The notes beneath the pieces were generated by a model that ran no database searches, had not been told where the DNA came from, and worked only from the letters and a program-made list of their open reading frames with translations. Of a DNA stretch of 64,000 nucleotides, positions 17,204 through 26,108 are shown piece after piece; the stretch's first letter is position 1, and each line of letters opens with the position of its first letter. Made by a program: the position numbers and the translations under genes. The stretch covers positions 310,001-374,000 of the forward strand of contig OZ244774.1 in assembly GCA_965219485.1 (NCBI GenBank), written 5' to 3'. Source of the DNA: UBA8337 sp937907245 (lineage in GTDB: Bacteria; Pseudomonadota; Alphaproteobacteria; RS24).

Positions 17204-18502
17204 ATGGCCTATCGTGCAACTCGTTTGATTTCATCCCTTATTCTATCCAAAAGAGTCCAATCGGCCCGCCGGTCTTTATTGGCGTGGTCGCGCCGGATGG
17301 GCGGACAAAAAGCCGAAGTGTTGTATTTCCATCAGCCAGATGACCCGTATAGCCATTTGACGGCACAGGTTTTGAGCGAGCTGCAAGCGCGCTATGACAT
17401 CTCGTTAAAAACAATGCTGGTCGACCCACCGCTCGATGATGTGGCGCCAGAGCGCCAGGCTTTGCAAGATTATGGTCGCCGCGATGCGGCTCTTATTGCG
17501 CCCTATCATAAGCTGAATTTTATCGATATCGGCAAGCAGCCATCGGCCACCAGTTATGCCTCAGTTCGACGGGCCTTGGCGGCCTCTAGTAACTTGAACA
17601 AGGCGGCAGCCGAAATTGGCGAAGCTTTTTGGGCGGATGATACAGATGCGCTCAATCGTATGGCGATGGTGTCGGAAGAAAAAACTGAGCAAGTATTTCA
17701 AGAAGGCACCAAGCTTCGCGAAAGTTTGTCGCACTATCTTGGCGCCATGTTTTATTTCGAAGGTGAATGGTATTGGGGGCTCGACCGTTTGCCCTATTTA
17801 GAAGAGCGAATGAGAGACGCAGGGCTTCGCCTCAGCGGATGCCGCCAGGTTACCCAATTCCAAGAACGCCCTGAGTTTATGAGCAAGCCCAGCAATGGTA
17901 AGCGCCTAACCGTAGAGTTTTACCCTTCTGCCCGCAGTCCCTATACAGCTATTTCGATGGCAGAGACTTTGGACTTGCCGAACCATTATCCGGTTAATTT
18001 AGTTGTGCGCCCCGTCTTGCCGATGGTTATGCGCAACCTGCCGGTGCCGAAACGCAAAGGCTTATATATTATGCGCGATACCAAGCGCGAAGCGGATCGT
18101 ATTGGGGTGCCATTTGGCAAAATTGCCGATCCAGTGGGCGACCCTGTGCGACGGTGTTACTCGTTATTTACTTGGGCAGAACAGCAAAATAAAGGCGGCG
18201 ACCTTCTGCACGCCTTTACCGAACTGGCTTGGGCCCTTGGCGTAGATACCGGCAGCGACGATGGTATGCGCCAAGTTTGCGAGCGAGCGGGTCTGGATTG
18301 GAACGAAGCCCAAGGCGTTATCGATAATAAAGACTGGGAAGTCTGGGCGGAAGAAAACCGCTTGCAGATGATGGCCTCTGACCTTTGGGGCGTGCCGAGC
18401 TATCGCTTGCTGGATGAGGCGGGCAAAGAGCTTTATGCAGGCTGGGGCCGAGATCGTATTTGGTTGCTGGTCTGTGAAATTCAAAAAGCGTTGGAAAGCT
18501 AG
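17204..18502 (+). CDS. DsbA-family protein with two HCCA-isomerase-like domains
   Basis: 432-residue protein made of two thioredoxin-fold modules of the DsbA / 2-hydroxychromene-2-carboxylate isomerase (GST-kappa) family. The first starts with VLYFHQPDDPYSHLTAQVL (about residue 42) and the second with VEFYPSARSPYTAISMAE (about 235), both variants of the F-x-SPYxY opening; neither has CxxC. The second module is the better preserved (LYIMRDTKREADRIGVPFG, WGVPSYRLLDEAGKELYAGWGRDR). An isomerase or glutathione-dependent role is possible. The start follows AGGAGACTACACCC; a frame extension upstream to 17006 lacks an RBS. Confidence 0.75.
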   Translation: MAYRATRLISSLILSKRVQSARRSLLAWSRRMGGQKAEVLYFHQPDDPYSHLTAQVLSELQARYDISLKTMLVDPPLDDVAPERQALQDYGRRDAALIAPYHKLNFIDIGKQPSATSYASVRRALAASSNLNKAAAEIGEAFWADDTDALNRMAMVSEEKTEQVFQEGTKLRESLSHYLGAMFYFEGEWYWGLDRLPYLEERMRDAGLRLSGCRQVTQFQERPEFMSKPSNGKRLTVEFYPSARSPYTAISMAETLDLPNHYPVNLVVRPVLPMVMRNLPVPKRKGLYIMRDTKREADRIGVPFGKIADPVGDPVRRCYSLFTWAEQQNKGGDLLHAFTELAWALGVDTGSDDGMRQVCERAGLDWNEAQGVIDNKDWEVWAEENRLQMMASDLWGVPSYRLLDEAGKELYAGWGRDRIWLLVCEIQKALES

Positions 18503-18529
18503 TCGCTCCAAAATTGTGACACTGCCTGG

Positions 18530-18621
18530 GCCTCTAGCGAAGAGGCGGGTGCAAAGACCAGGTATCTGGCCTTTGCACAAATCAGGCGGATTGGGAGGGA
18601 CCATGACAGGAAGATCCGCCT
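18530..18621 (+). ncRNA. Possible structured RNA: three consecutive hairpins
   Basis: Within 92 bases are GCCTCT-AGCGA-AGAGGC (18530-18546), TGCAAAG-A-CCAG-GTAT-CTGG-C-CTTTGCA (18550-18577) and AGGCGGAT ... ATCCGCCT with a 22-base loop (18584-18621). The last loop contains GGGAGGGACCATGACAGGA. No U-tract follows, so it is not a plain terminator. It lies 190 bases ahead of the acyltransferase gene. The remainder of 18503-18810 shows no ORF; I do not match it to a known RNA family. Confidence 0.4.
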
Positions 18622-18810
18622 AATCTCAACCGCATGAAACGCCGACACATTGCGTGACACTTGTCTCGTCATGCAGTCGCAAACCTCTATTGCAATGCTG
18701 GCTCCAAGCTAAAAAAATGAGCCACACACAACAAGACTTTTCACTCGCCTGCGCAGTGTATAAAGTAATCCTGTTTTATATTAGCAACAGCGTAGAGTGC
18801 AGAATTAGCT

Positions 18811-19653
18811 ATGCAGCTTGATGATTTTTCTTATGCGTCCAAAGCACAATCTTGGCCTCGGCGGGGGATTATTCGCGCCATTGAACTGGTTAGTGGTCAG
18901 CCAAAATTAAAACGTATTTACCAAGCCTATCAGGCGCTAAATTTGCCTTTAGATCAATTTTGGCACGAGGTTATCCCGCGCCTTAACCTTAAGCTTGAAG
19001 TGTATGGTGCGGGTGCTGAAGGGGGTATCCCCAAGACCGGCCCCGTGGTGGTTGTGGCCAATCATCCTTACGGCGTTTTGGACGGCATGGCGATTTGCTG
19101 GCTGGTTTCTAAGGCCCGTTCGGACTTTAAAATTCTCATTAATAATGTGTTGTGCCGCGCGCCAGAGATAGCCGCCTGCGCTTTGCCCGTTGATTTTGAT
19201 GAAACGCCAGAGGCTCTGCAAACCAACCTCGCCTCGCGGCGCCAAGCCTTGGCGGTTTTGCAAGCGGGGGGCGCGGTGATTGTGTTTCCATCGGGCGCAA
19301 TTTCTACAACGCCGAAATTCTTCAGCCGAACAGCGGTGGAAATAGACTGGGCGCCCTTGGTCGGCCAGCTCATTCGGAAAACCGGCGCCACGGTTGTTCC
19401 AGTGTATTTTGAAGGGCAAAACTCGGCTGTATTCCAGATGGCCAGTCATATTAGCTATAGTTTACGGGTGGCGTTTATTTTTCATGAGGTGCGCCGACGT
19501 ATGGGGACAAAGCTTGCTATGGTTGTCGGCGCGCCCCTGACTTATGACGAGATGCGCGCTCATTTACCGCCCAAAAACTTGGCTCGTTATCTGCAAACCC
19601 ATGTGGAGCGTCTGCGGCAATATTTGCCAAACAAAACGCACGATTGTGTTTGA
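18811..19653 (+). CDS. Lysophospholipid acyltransferase family protein (PlsC-like)
   Basis: 280-residue acyltransferase. The catalytic NHxxxxD motif is VVANHPYGVLDGMA (about residue 90), and the substrate-binding FPSG motif is VIVFPSGAIST (about 155). It probably transfers an acyl group from acyl-ACP or acyl-CoA onto a lysophospholipid or a glycolipid at the inner membrane face. No RBS is obvious at the ATG. The preceding 300 bp hold the hairpin cluster; the aldehyde dehydrogenase follows separately. Confidence 0.85.
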   Translation: MQLDDFSYASKAQSWPRRGIIRAIELVSGQPKLKRIYQAYQALNLPLDQFWHEVIPRLNLKLEVYGAGAEGGIPKTGPVVVVANHPYGVLDGMAICWLVSKARSDFKILINNVLCRAPEIAACALPVDFDETPEALQTNLASRRQALAVLQAGGAVIVFPSGAISTTPKFFSRTAVEIDWAPLVGQLIRKTGATVVPVYFEGQNSAVFQMASHISYSLRVAFIFHEVRRRMGTKLAMVVGAPLTYDEMRAHLPPKNLARYLQTHVERLRQYLPNKTHDCV

Positions 19654-19706
19654 CCCGGAGCCAAAATCTGCTTTCATAGCGGTTGGATTTTACAGGGAGT
19701 GAAACA

Positions 19707-21137
19707 ATGGAAAATTGTCTTAAATTTTATATCGATGGAGCTTGGGTAGAGCCAAGTGATCCAAAACCATTTGACGTTATCAATCCGGCAAATGAGCAAG
19801 TTATTGGCCAAATTATGATGGGCAATAAAGACGACGTGAACAAAGCGGTAGCCGCTGCCAAGCGCGCTTTCCCAAGCTTTTCGCAAACCAGCGTGCAAGA
19901 GCGCCTAGAACTTCTAGATGCCATTATTGCCGCCTATGGCGCGCGTATGGATGAAGTGGCTTCGACTATTTCGGCTGAAATGGGCGCGCCTATGTGGCTG
20001 TCGAAAGCGGCACAAGCTGCGATGGGCATTGCGCATCTAACAACGGTGCGCGGTATTCTCGAAAGCTATGCCTTTGAGAAACAGCAAGGCAACACAATGA
20101 TCCGCAAAGAGCCTGTCGGCGTTTGCGGCCTGATTACGCCATGGAATTGGCCAATTAACCAGATCGCTTGCAAAGTGGCACCTGCCATTGCTGCGGGTTG
20201 TACGATGGTTCTAAAGCCGTCCGAAATTGCGCCTTTGAATGCCGCTCTTTGGGCTGAAATTCTCGATGATGCGGGCGTGCCAGCTGGCGTGTTTAACCTG
20301 GTCAATGGCGATGGCATGAATGTGGGCGAAGCTATGTCGCAGCATCCAGACATCGACATGATGTCGTTCACTGGCTCCACCCGTGCGGGCGTGGCCGTGG
20401 CCAAAGCCTCTGCCGATACGGTCAAGCGTGTGGCCCAAGAATTGGGTGGCAAGTCGGCCAATATTATTCTGGACGATGCGGATTTCAACAAAGCGGTCGC
20501 CCAAGGCGTGCAAAGCTGCTTTATGAATTCGGGTCAATCTTGCAACGCGCCAACGCGCATGTTGGTGCCGGCGGCACGCCATGACGAAGTTGTGGAAATT
20601 GCTAAAGCGGCTGCCGAACAAGTTAAAGTTGGTGATCCAAACGGCGACGATACAACCATCGGGCCTGTGGTAAGCGAAATGCAGTTTGATAAAATTCAAG
20701 CGCTGATCGAAACCGCCATCAACGAAGGCACGGAATTGGTAACCGGCGGTCTGGGCAAACCAGATGGCCTCAACGCTGGCTATTATGTGAAGCCGACGAT
20801 TTTTGCCAATGTAACCAATGATATGACCATTGCGCGCGAAGAAGTGTTTGGCCCTGTTTTGTCTATCTTGAAATATGAGACAGAAGAAGAAGCCATCGCG
20901 ATTGCCAATGACACGGTCTATGGCCTGTCGGGTTATGTGCAATCTGGCGACATTAAGCATGCTGCCGATGTGGCCTCTAAAATGCGCACCGGTAACGTGC
21001 ATTTGAACGGCGCCGGCGCTGATTTGGGCGCGCCATTTGGCGGCTACAAGCAGTCTGGCAATGGCCGGGAATGGGGCGAGCATGGGTTTGAGGACTTCCT
21101 CGAAACCAAAGCTGTGCTTGGTTACGCAGCCGAGTAA
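19707..21137 (+). CDS. NAD(P)-dependent aldehyde dehydrogenase
   Basis: 476-residue aldehyde dehydrogenase: ITPWNWPINQIACKVAPAIAAGCTMVLKPSE for cofactor and substrate binding, ELGGKSANIILDDAD with the general-base Glu (about 244), and the catalytic cysteine in NSGQSCNAPTRM (about 278), then EEVFGPVLSI. It oxidises an aldehyde to the acid; the substrate is not readable. The start follows GGGAG with a good spacing; the frame runs eight codons further back without an RBS. A strong terminator follows directly, so it is transcribed on its own. Confidence 0.93.
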   Translation: MENCLKFYIDGAWVEPSDPKPFDVINPANEQVIGQIMMGNKDDVNKAVAAAKRAFPSFSQTSVQERLELLDAIIAAYGARMDEVASTISAEMGAPMWLSKAAQAAMGIAHLTTVRGILESYAFEKQQGNTMIRKEPVGVCGLITPWNWPINQIACKVAPAIAAGCTMVLKPSEIAPLNAALWAEILDDAGVPAGVFNLVNGDGMNVGEAMSQHPDIDMMSFTGSTRAGVAVAKASADTVKRVAQELGGKSANIILDDADFNKAVAQGVQSCFMNSGQSCNAPTRMLVPAARHDEVVEIAKAAAEQVKVGDPNGDDTTIGPVVSEMQFDKIQALIETAINEGTELVTGGLGKPDGLNAGYYVKPTIFANVTNDMTIAREEVFGPVLSILKYETEEEAIAIANDTVYGLSGYVQSGDIKHAADVASKMRTGNVHLNGAGADLGAPFGGYKQSGNGREWGEHGFEDFLETKAVLGYAAE

Positions 21138-21148
21138 ATTAAAGTTCT

Positions 21149-21182
21149 GGGCTGGCAAGGAAACTTGCCAGCCCTTTTTTTT
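21149..21182 (+). terminator. Intrinsic terminator of the aldehyde dehydrogenase gene
   Basis: Perfect 11-bp stem GGGCTGGCAAG / CTTGCCAGCCC with a four-base loop GAAA and eight Ts, 11 bases past the stop codon. Confidence 0.95.
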
Positions 21183-21220
21183 ATCTTTTTGACGCCAAGT
21201 TTCGGCCAAGGATTCTTTCT

Positions 21221-22393
21221 ATGTTGTCCAATAGTTACCCAATGCTGCAGTTTAACCTCGGGGAAGATCTCGACATGATGCGCGATAGTATTCGTAAATT
21301 TGTCGATGAGGAAATTGCGCCTCGTGCCGATGAGATTGACCGCACGGATACGTTTCCAAGAGATTTGTGGGAGCCGCTGGGTGCATTGGGTTTGCACGGA
21401 CTGACGGTATCTGAGGAATATGGCGGCGTGGCGCTGGGCTATACAGCACAAGCCATTGCAGTGGAAGAAATCTCGCGCGCTTCGGCTTCCGTGGGTTTGT
21501 CTTACGGGGCCCATTCTAATTTATGCGTTAACCAGATTTATCGTTGGGGCAATGATGCGCAGAAGAAAAAATATCTACCCAAGCTGGTATCTGGCGAACA
21601 TTTGGGCGCTTTGGCCATGTCGGAGCCAGGCGCGGGTTCTGACGTTGTTTCCATGAAATTGAAAGCCGAGAAAAAGGGCGATAAATACGTTCTCAACGGC
21701 ACGAAGTTTTGGATTACCAACGGCCCGTCCGCCGATGTGTTGGTGGTCTATGCCAAAACCGAGCCCGAAGCGGCCTCGCGCGGCATCACGGCCTTTTTAA
21801 TTGAGAAAGATTACAAAGGATTTAGCTGCGCGCAAAAGCTGGATAAATTAGGCCATCGCGGTTCTGAGACTGGCGAGCTGGTTTTCGAAGATTGCGAAGT
21901 GCCAGAAGAAAACATCATGGGCCCGTTAAACCGTGGCGTGGAAGTGCTCATGAGCGGTCTTGATTATGAGCGCGCGGTTTTGGCGGCTTGGCCGTTAGGT
22001 ATTATGCAGGCCTGTTTGGATACGGTGTTGCCTTATGTGCATCAGCGCGAGCAATTTGGCCAATCCATTGGCACGTTCCAATTGGTGCAAGGAAAACTGG
22101 CCGATATGTACACGAAATTGAGCGCTTCCCGCGCCTATGTTTATGCGGTCACCCAAGCCTGCGACCGCGGGGAAACCACCCGCAAGGACGCCGCGGCCGC
22201 TATTTTATTTGCTGCCGAAAACGCTACTCAATGCGCGCTTGATGCCATTCAGCTCATGGGTGGCAATGGCTATGTGAATGATAATCCGGTGGGGCGTTAT
22301 TTGCGCGATGCGAAATTGGCTGAAATTGGTGCCGGCACCTCCGAAATTCGACGCATGTTAATTGGCCGCGAATTGTTCAACGAGACCAGCTAG
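21221..22393 (+). CDS. ivd: Isovaleryl-CoA dehydrogenase
   Basis: 390-residue acyl-CoA dehydrogenase of the leucine pathway, converting isovaleryl-CoA to 3-methylcrotonyl-CoA with FAD and passing electrons to ETF. The signatures are ALAMSEPGAGSDVVSMKLKAEKKGDKYVLNGTKFWITNGP, and SGLDYERAVLAAWPLG, where the Glu in helix G of the IVD subgroup is the catalytic base. C-terminal QLMGGNGYVND and GAGTSEIRRMLIGREL fit the family. AAGGA precedes the ATG. No carboxylase (liuBD) genes follow; the next gene converges and the two stop codons overlap at CTAG. Confidence 0.93.
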   Translation: MLSNSYPMLQFNLGEDLDMMRDSIRKFVDEEIAPRADEIDRTDTFPRDLWEPLGALGLHGLTVSEEYGGVALGYTAQAIAVEEISRASASVGLSYGAHSNLCVNQIYRWGNDAQKKKYLPKLVSGEHLGALAMSEPGAGSDVVSMKLKAEKKGDKYVLNGTKFWITNGPSADVLVVYAKTEPEAASRGITAFLIEKDYKGFSCAQKLDKLGHRGSETGELVFEDCEVPEENIMGPLNRGVEVLMSGLDYERAVLAAWPLGIMQACLDTVLPYVHQREQFGQSIGTFQLVQGKLADMYTKLSASRAYVYAVTQACDRGETTRKDAAAAILFAAENATQCALDAIQLMGGNGYVNDNPVGRYLRDAKLAEIGAGTSEIRRMLIGRELFNETS

Positions 22394-24039
22394 GCTGTTT
22401 TGCGTCGGCCTTTGCGGATTTGCTCGATTAAACTCAAGCTAATCGCGACGGGAATGAGACCCACTAGAATAATCATCAGGGCTGGCAGGGCCGCGTCTTC
22501 CATCTGGCCGACAGAGGCATAAGTGTAAACGCTGGTCGCTAAAGTCTCAAAATCGAACGGTCGCAAGATCAGCGTGGCTGGCAATTCTTTCATCACATCG
22601 ACAAATACCAATATGGCAGCGGTTAATAACGGCGCTCGCAATAGCGGCAAGTGCACGCGCCACAGGGTTGCGTTTCTGCCTGCCCCGAGACTGCGCGCCG
22701 CCATATCTAGGCCTGGGGAAATGCGGCCAAAGCCGGCTTCCAGCGTGCCGTAAGACAGCGATAAAAAGCGCACGACATAGGCAAAAACCAGCGCTCCTGC
22801 CGTGCCACTAACAAGCAACCATCCAAAGCTCAAATCAGCCAAAGCCGCGAACATCACCATGACGCCGATAGCCAGAACCGTGCCGGGCACCGCATAGCCT
22901 AAGGCGGCCATTTGGCCGAGCCGCTTGACCTCTAGGCGCTGGTAAGGCGTGCGCCCGCTGCGCGCCGCATAGGTTAGCCCAAGGCCAAGCGCACACGTGA
23001 GAATGGCAGCAACTATGGCAAGGGAGAACGAGCGTCCCGCCGCCGCCATAACGCCCTCGGCGGTAGAGCCAAGAAGGGCGTAGTCAATCAGCAGGCCTGT
23101 TGGTACCAGAAATCCGAGCACGACTGGCACAAAGCAGGCAAAGCACATGAGCAGTTGCATGGCTCGGTGGGTTTGAAAATCAGGCAGGCTGCGTTGGCGC
23201 CCGCTGCGGATATTATGGGCCGCCTCGCCACGTTGGCTGCGTTCCAAGACCAATAATAGTGCCATGAAGCCCAAAAGCGTCAGCGCGATTTGCGCCGCTC
23301 CGCCTAGGTTTCCGCGCACGACCCAAGTGTCGTAAACCCCCATGGTAAGCGTCGTGACGCCGAGAAATTCGACCGCGCCGATATCGTTCAAACATTCCAT
23401 CATCGCCAAGGCCACGCCAACGATAATGGCCGGTCGTGCCATCGGCAGGCCAATGCGTCTGAAGCATCCCATGGGGCCAAGCCCTAGGGCGCGCCCCGCC
23501 TCGATGAGGACAGAGGATTGCTGCACAAAGGCGGCGCGTGCGGAAAGATAGACATAAGGGTAGAGAACCAAGCTCAGCAAAATGATGGCGCCCGGCAGAG
23601 AGCGGAAATCGGGATAGGCGGTTTCGGGCAGCAGCGCGTGCCAAATCTGGTAAAGCGGTCCGGCATGGTCCAGCACGTCTGCATAACTATAGGCCATAAG
23701 GTAGGTAGGAATGGCCAAAGGTAGCAGGAGCGCCCAGCTTAAGGTGCGACGCAGCGGAAAGTTATAAAACGTTACCGCCCAAGCGGTTCCCGTTCCGATG
23801 AGACCGGTGAGCGCCGCGACGCCTGCCATTAATAGGGCTGTGGTGATAATTTGCCCAGGCAAAACAGAAGCCCATAAATGGCCCCAAATCGGCGCATAGG
23901 CAGAAGACGGCACCAATGCCAGCCAAGCCAATGCGACTAGCGGTAGTAAAGGTAAAGCCACCGCAGCCAGCGTTAACGCGCGCCACATATCCAAACGCCA
24001 AAAAGGCTTTGAGGCCGATAGCGGTAAGGATTGGCTCAT
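22390..24039 (-). CDS. Fe(3+)-type ABC transporter permease, fused double domain
   Basis: 549-residue membrane protein with about 12 hydrophobic segments in two halves, each carrying a binding-protein-dependent transport permease domain, as in FbpB/SfuB-type ferric iron and ThiP-type thiamine permeases. The first EAA-like loop is near SVLIEAGRALGLGPMGCFRRIGLP and the second near LDMAARSLGAGRNATLWRVHLP. No matching ATPase or binding-protein gene adjoins it in this window, so it is an orphan here. No Shine-Dalgarno is evident. It ends in a tail-to-tail overlap with ivd. The substrate, iron or other, is inferred. Confidence 0.88.
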   Translation of the reverse strand: MSQSLPLSASKPFWRLDMWRALTLAAVALPLLPLVALAWLALVPSSAYAPIWGHLWASVLPGQIITTALLMAGVAALTGLIGTGTAWAVTFYNFPLRRTLSWALLLPLAIPTYLMAYSYADVLDHAGPLYQIWHALLPETAYPDFRSLPGAIILLSLVLYPYVYLSARAAFVQQSSVLIEAGRALGLGPMGCFRRIGLPMARPAIIVGVALAMMECLNDIGAVEFLGVTTLTMGVYDTWVVRGNLGGAAQIALTLLGFMALLLVLERSQRGEAAHNIRSGRQRSLPDFQTHRAMQLLMCFACFVPVVLGFLVPTGLLIDYALLGSTAEGVMAAAGRSFSLAIVAAILTCALGLGLTYAARSGRTPYQRLEVKRLGQMAALGYAVPGTVLAIGVMVMFAALADLSFGWLLVSGTAGALVFAYVVRFLSLSYGTLEAGFGRISPGLDMAARSLGAGRNATLWRVHLPLLRAPLLTAAILVFVDVMKELPATLILRPFDFETLATSVYTYASVGQMEDAALPALMIILVGLIPVAISLSLIEQIRKGRRKTA

Positions 24040-24119
24040 GCGAGGGGGCTATTGTTGTTGCGAGTAAGTCTCATGAGCAAACCATAGCCTATGGGCTACA
24101 GCCTGCAAAGCACTTCCTG

Positions 24120-24169
24120 TAGGAAGCTTCGCGACAGGATTTAGGGGCTTTAGGAAGCTTGGCGACAGG
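24120..24169. repeat. 19-bp direct repeat spanning a stop codon
   Basis: TAGGAAGCTTCGCGACAGG (24120-24138) and TAGGAAGCTTGGCGACAGG (24151-24169) differ at one base and are 31 bp apart. The second copy contains the last codons and TAA of the minus-strand small gene; the first lies just past it. The first copy can also fold (CCTGT ... ACAGG, 24116-24138). Confidence 0.85.
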
Positions 24170-24335
24170 CTGCCGCGGCGGCGACGAGTTCGCGGGCAAT
24201 TTCTTCGGCTTCTTCCGCGAGGAAATCCATTGGAATTTCTTGACTGTCGGTCGTGATAAAAATCCGAACCATTTTCTGGTCGGTGGCCCCGATGGAGAGC
24301 TCGGCTGAAATGTCTGAAGGTGTGTTAATGCCCAT
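24150..24335 (-). CDS. Small conserved-looking protein, possibly DUF6324
   Basis: 61-residue soluble protein starting MGINTPSDISAELSIG and containing KMVRIFITTDSQEIPMDFLAEEAEEIAREL, which ends in an acidic-amphipathic helix and an alanine-rich tail. It resembles small alphaproteobacterial proteins grouped as DUF6324, from memory. I take the ATG after AGGGG rather than an upstream GTG that lacks an RBS. Function unknown; alone between an ABC permease and tRNA-His. The 3' end is part of a direct repeat. Confidence 0.65.
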   Translation of the reverse strand: MGINTPSDISAELSIGATDQKMVRIFITTDSQEIPMDFLAEEAEEIARELVAAAAACRQAS

Positions 24336-24517
24336 GGAACGGCCCCTGTTTTGTGATCTCTTCACAGCTTTAGCCGTTTCCCACTGGTTTTGGAAGGGGC
24401 AGAGAGGCCAAGTAGGAACAAAAACTTGTTATCGGGTGCATCATCGCTTGAACTTTATCTAAAAGCCGACTATTTTCCCTTCACCTGAGCCGCTCTGGTG
24501 GCTTTTGGAAACCTCGG

Positions 24518-24593
24518 TGCAGCCTTAGCTCAGTTGGTTAGAGCGCTAGATTGTGGATCTAGAGGTCCTCCGTTCAATCCGGAGAGGCTGTAC
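24518..24593 (+). tRNA. tRNA-His (GTG)
   Basis: Cloverleaf with acceptor TGCAGCC / GGCTGTA, D arm TTAGCTCAGTTGGTTAGAGC, anticodon arm CTAGATTGTGGATCTAG with GTG in the loop, and T arm CCTCCGTTCAATCCGGAGAG. Base 24517 (G) is the expected G-1 that pairs with C73 in histidine tRNA. The CCA end is completed post-transcriptionally. Confidence 0.97.
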
Positions 24594-24828
24594 CATTTCC
24601 TCCTTTCGTGTCATCCCCCATTTCATCAAACTCTCACTCGCGCGTCACAAAACTGTGATGTTGGCTGGCTAGTTTCAAAAAGTCGAAGCAGCCCCATGCG
24701 CTCGTGCTAGTATAAGGGAAGATATGAGATGATTCCCTATCCAACTAGATTGGCAGTGGGTCATCTAGAGTTGGCATGCGAAAGGTTTTATTGGCCCCGC
24801 CTGCCCATTGGTAAAACAGGAGTATATT

Positions 24829-25905
24829 GTGCAAAAATCTCTCATTTGGGCCGCAGCCGTTGGCCTTTCCCTCTCCCCCGCCGTTGCCGAACCTTTCGCT
24901 TTTAGCGTTGGCGGTTATTTCAATTCCGTCATTTACAGTGTCGATGCCGATAGCCGCTATTATGACAATGAAAAGGCTTCTCGAACGGAAAGGTTCAAAG
25001 ATATTTCGTTTCAAGAAGATGCCGAAATTATTTTTAAAGCCAAAGGCAAAACCAATAATGGCCTAACCGTTGGCATGCAAATTCAGCTCGAAGGCGCGAC
25101 AGAATCCGACCAAATTGATGAGCATTATATTTATGTATCCGGCGATTTTGGGAAACTGGAAGTCGGAGCAGAAAACTCAGGCGCGGATAAGTTGCAAATT
25201 TTTGCGCCCCGCTTTGCGGGTTGGAAAACCTATGACAATAATTTTGGCACTTGGAGCTCAGTGGCAAAATACGAAAAGCCAAAACACGATAATTATTCCG
25301 CAGATGCCAACAAGCTAACCTACTACTCGCCCAAATTCAGCGGGCTACAAGTGGCTTATTCGATTACACCCAGCTCGGAAAATGACAATGGTGCCGGAAC
25401 GGAAGCACTTTTGGCCGAACTGGATGGCATTAAAACCCATGAAGACATTAAGTCGTTTGGGCTGCGCTACACCGGGTCCTTTGGCGGCATTAAGATTAAA
25501 ACCTCATTCACCACCGAGACGGGGGACTACATTGATGTCGAAAACAAAGGCGAAATGAAAGAAACCGCCTATGGTCTAAGCCTATCTTCGGGGCGGGTCA
25601 CACTCGGCGGTAATCACTTTGTTTCAGACGAAGCTTCGGCTGGCGGCAATGATTGGGAAATTACCCATGTAGGCTTGGCCTATAAATGGTCGAAGGAGAC
25701 GGTGCTTGGGGTTGCATTTCACACGCAAAAGGATACGCAAGCCAATAGCGACCCAGATATGGATACCGATGTCACAATCATCGGCGGCTCGACCAAATTG
25801 GGTTCTGGCGTAAAGCTGACATACACGCATGAGAGAGTGGAAAGCGGCGGTGCCCTTGCGCAAGACGCTAATTTCACTGGCGTAGGCCTGTTACTTAAAT
25901 TCTAA
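24829..25905 (+). CDS. Outer-membrane porin (first of two)
   Basis: 358-residue beta-barrel protein with a signal peptide ending PAVA (cleavage about residue 20). It opens as a Gram-negative porin, AFSVGGYFNSVIYSV, with FKAKGKTNNGLTVGMQIQLEGA and the loop-strand motif DEHYIYVSGDFGKLEVGAENSG, and ends in a C-terminal strand terminating LKF with aromatic F. I place the start at GTG behind AGGAG with six bases of spacing; the longer ATG frame upstream has no RBS. A terminator follows. It probably allows diffusion of small polar solutes. Confidence 0.88.
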   Translation: MQKSLIWAAAVGLSLSPAVAEPFAFSVGGYFNSVIYSVDADSRYYDNEKASRTERFKDISFQEDAEIIFKAKGKTNNGLTVGMQIQLEGATESDQIDEHYIYVSGDFGKLEVGAENSGADKLQIFAPRFAGWKTYDNNFGTWSSVAKYEKPKHDNYSADANKLTYYSPKFSGLQVAYSITPSSENDNGAGTEALLAELDGIKTHEDIKSFGLRYTGSFGGIKIKTSFTTETGDYIDVENKGEMKETAYGLSLSSGRVTLGGNHFVSDEASAGGNDWEITHVGLAYKWSKETVLGVAFHTQKDTQANSDPDMDTDVTIIGGSTKLGSGVKLTYTHERVESGGALAQDANFTGVGLLLKF

Positions 25906-25932
25906 TTTCAGCTTTTGAAATTAATGATAAGG

Positions 25933-25962
25933 ATGGCGGGGCTTTGACCCCGCCATTTTTAT
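25933..25962 (+). terminator. Intrinsic terminator after the first porin
   Basis: Perfect 9-bp stem ATGGCGGGG / CCCCGCCAT with a CTTTGA loop, then TTTTTATT. It separates the two porin genes. Confidence 0.93.
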
Positions 25963-26108
25963 TCCGTTTCAATTGTTATTTGACTGTTGGCTTGAAGGCG
26001 GTATGAATACAAAAGTGCTTTGCGGTTTACCTCGCGCGTTTGGCACCAAGCGTTCCTGCCATAAGTTGCGGTGGGCTGTATCCAAAAATAAAAACAAGGA
26101 TATGGACT

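Noticed and set aside
20211..21209. 332-codon frame on the minus strand inside the aldehyde dehydrogenase
   Set aside because: Runs antisense through a clear aldehyde dehydrogenase; the product is rich in His/Arg/Ala with no domain, as expected of a shadow.
24498..24710. 70-codon plus-strand frame over tRNA-His
   Set aside because: Translates the tRNA gene; no protein-like features.
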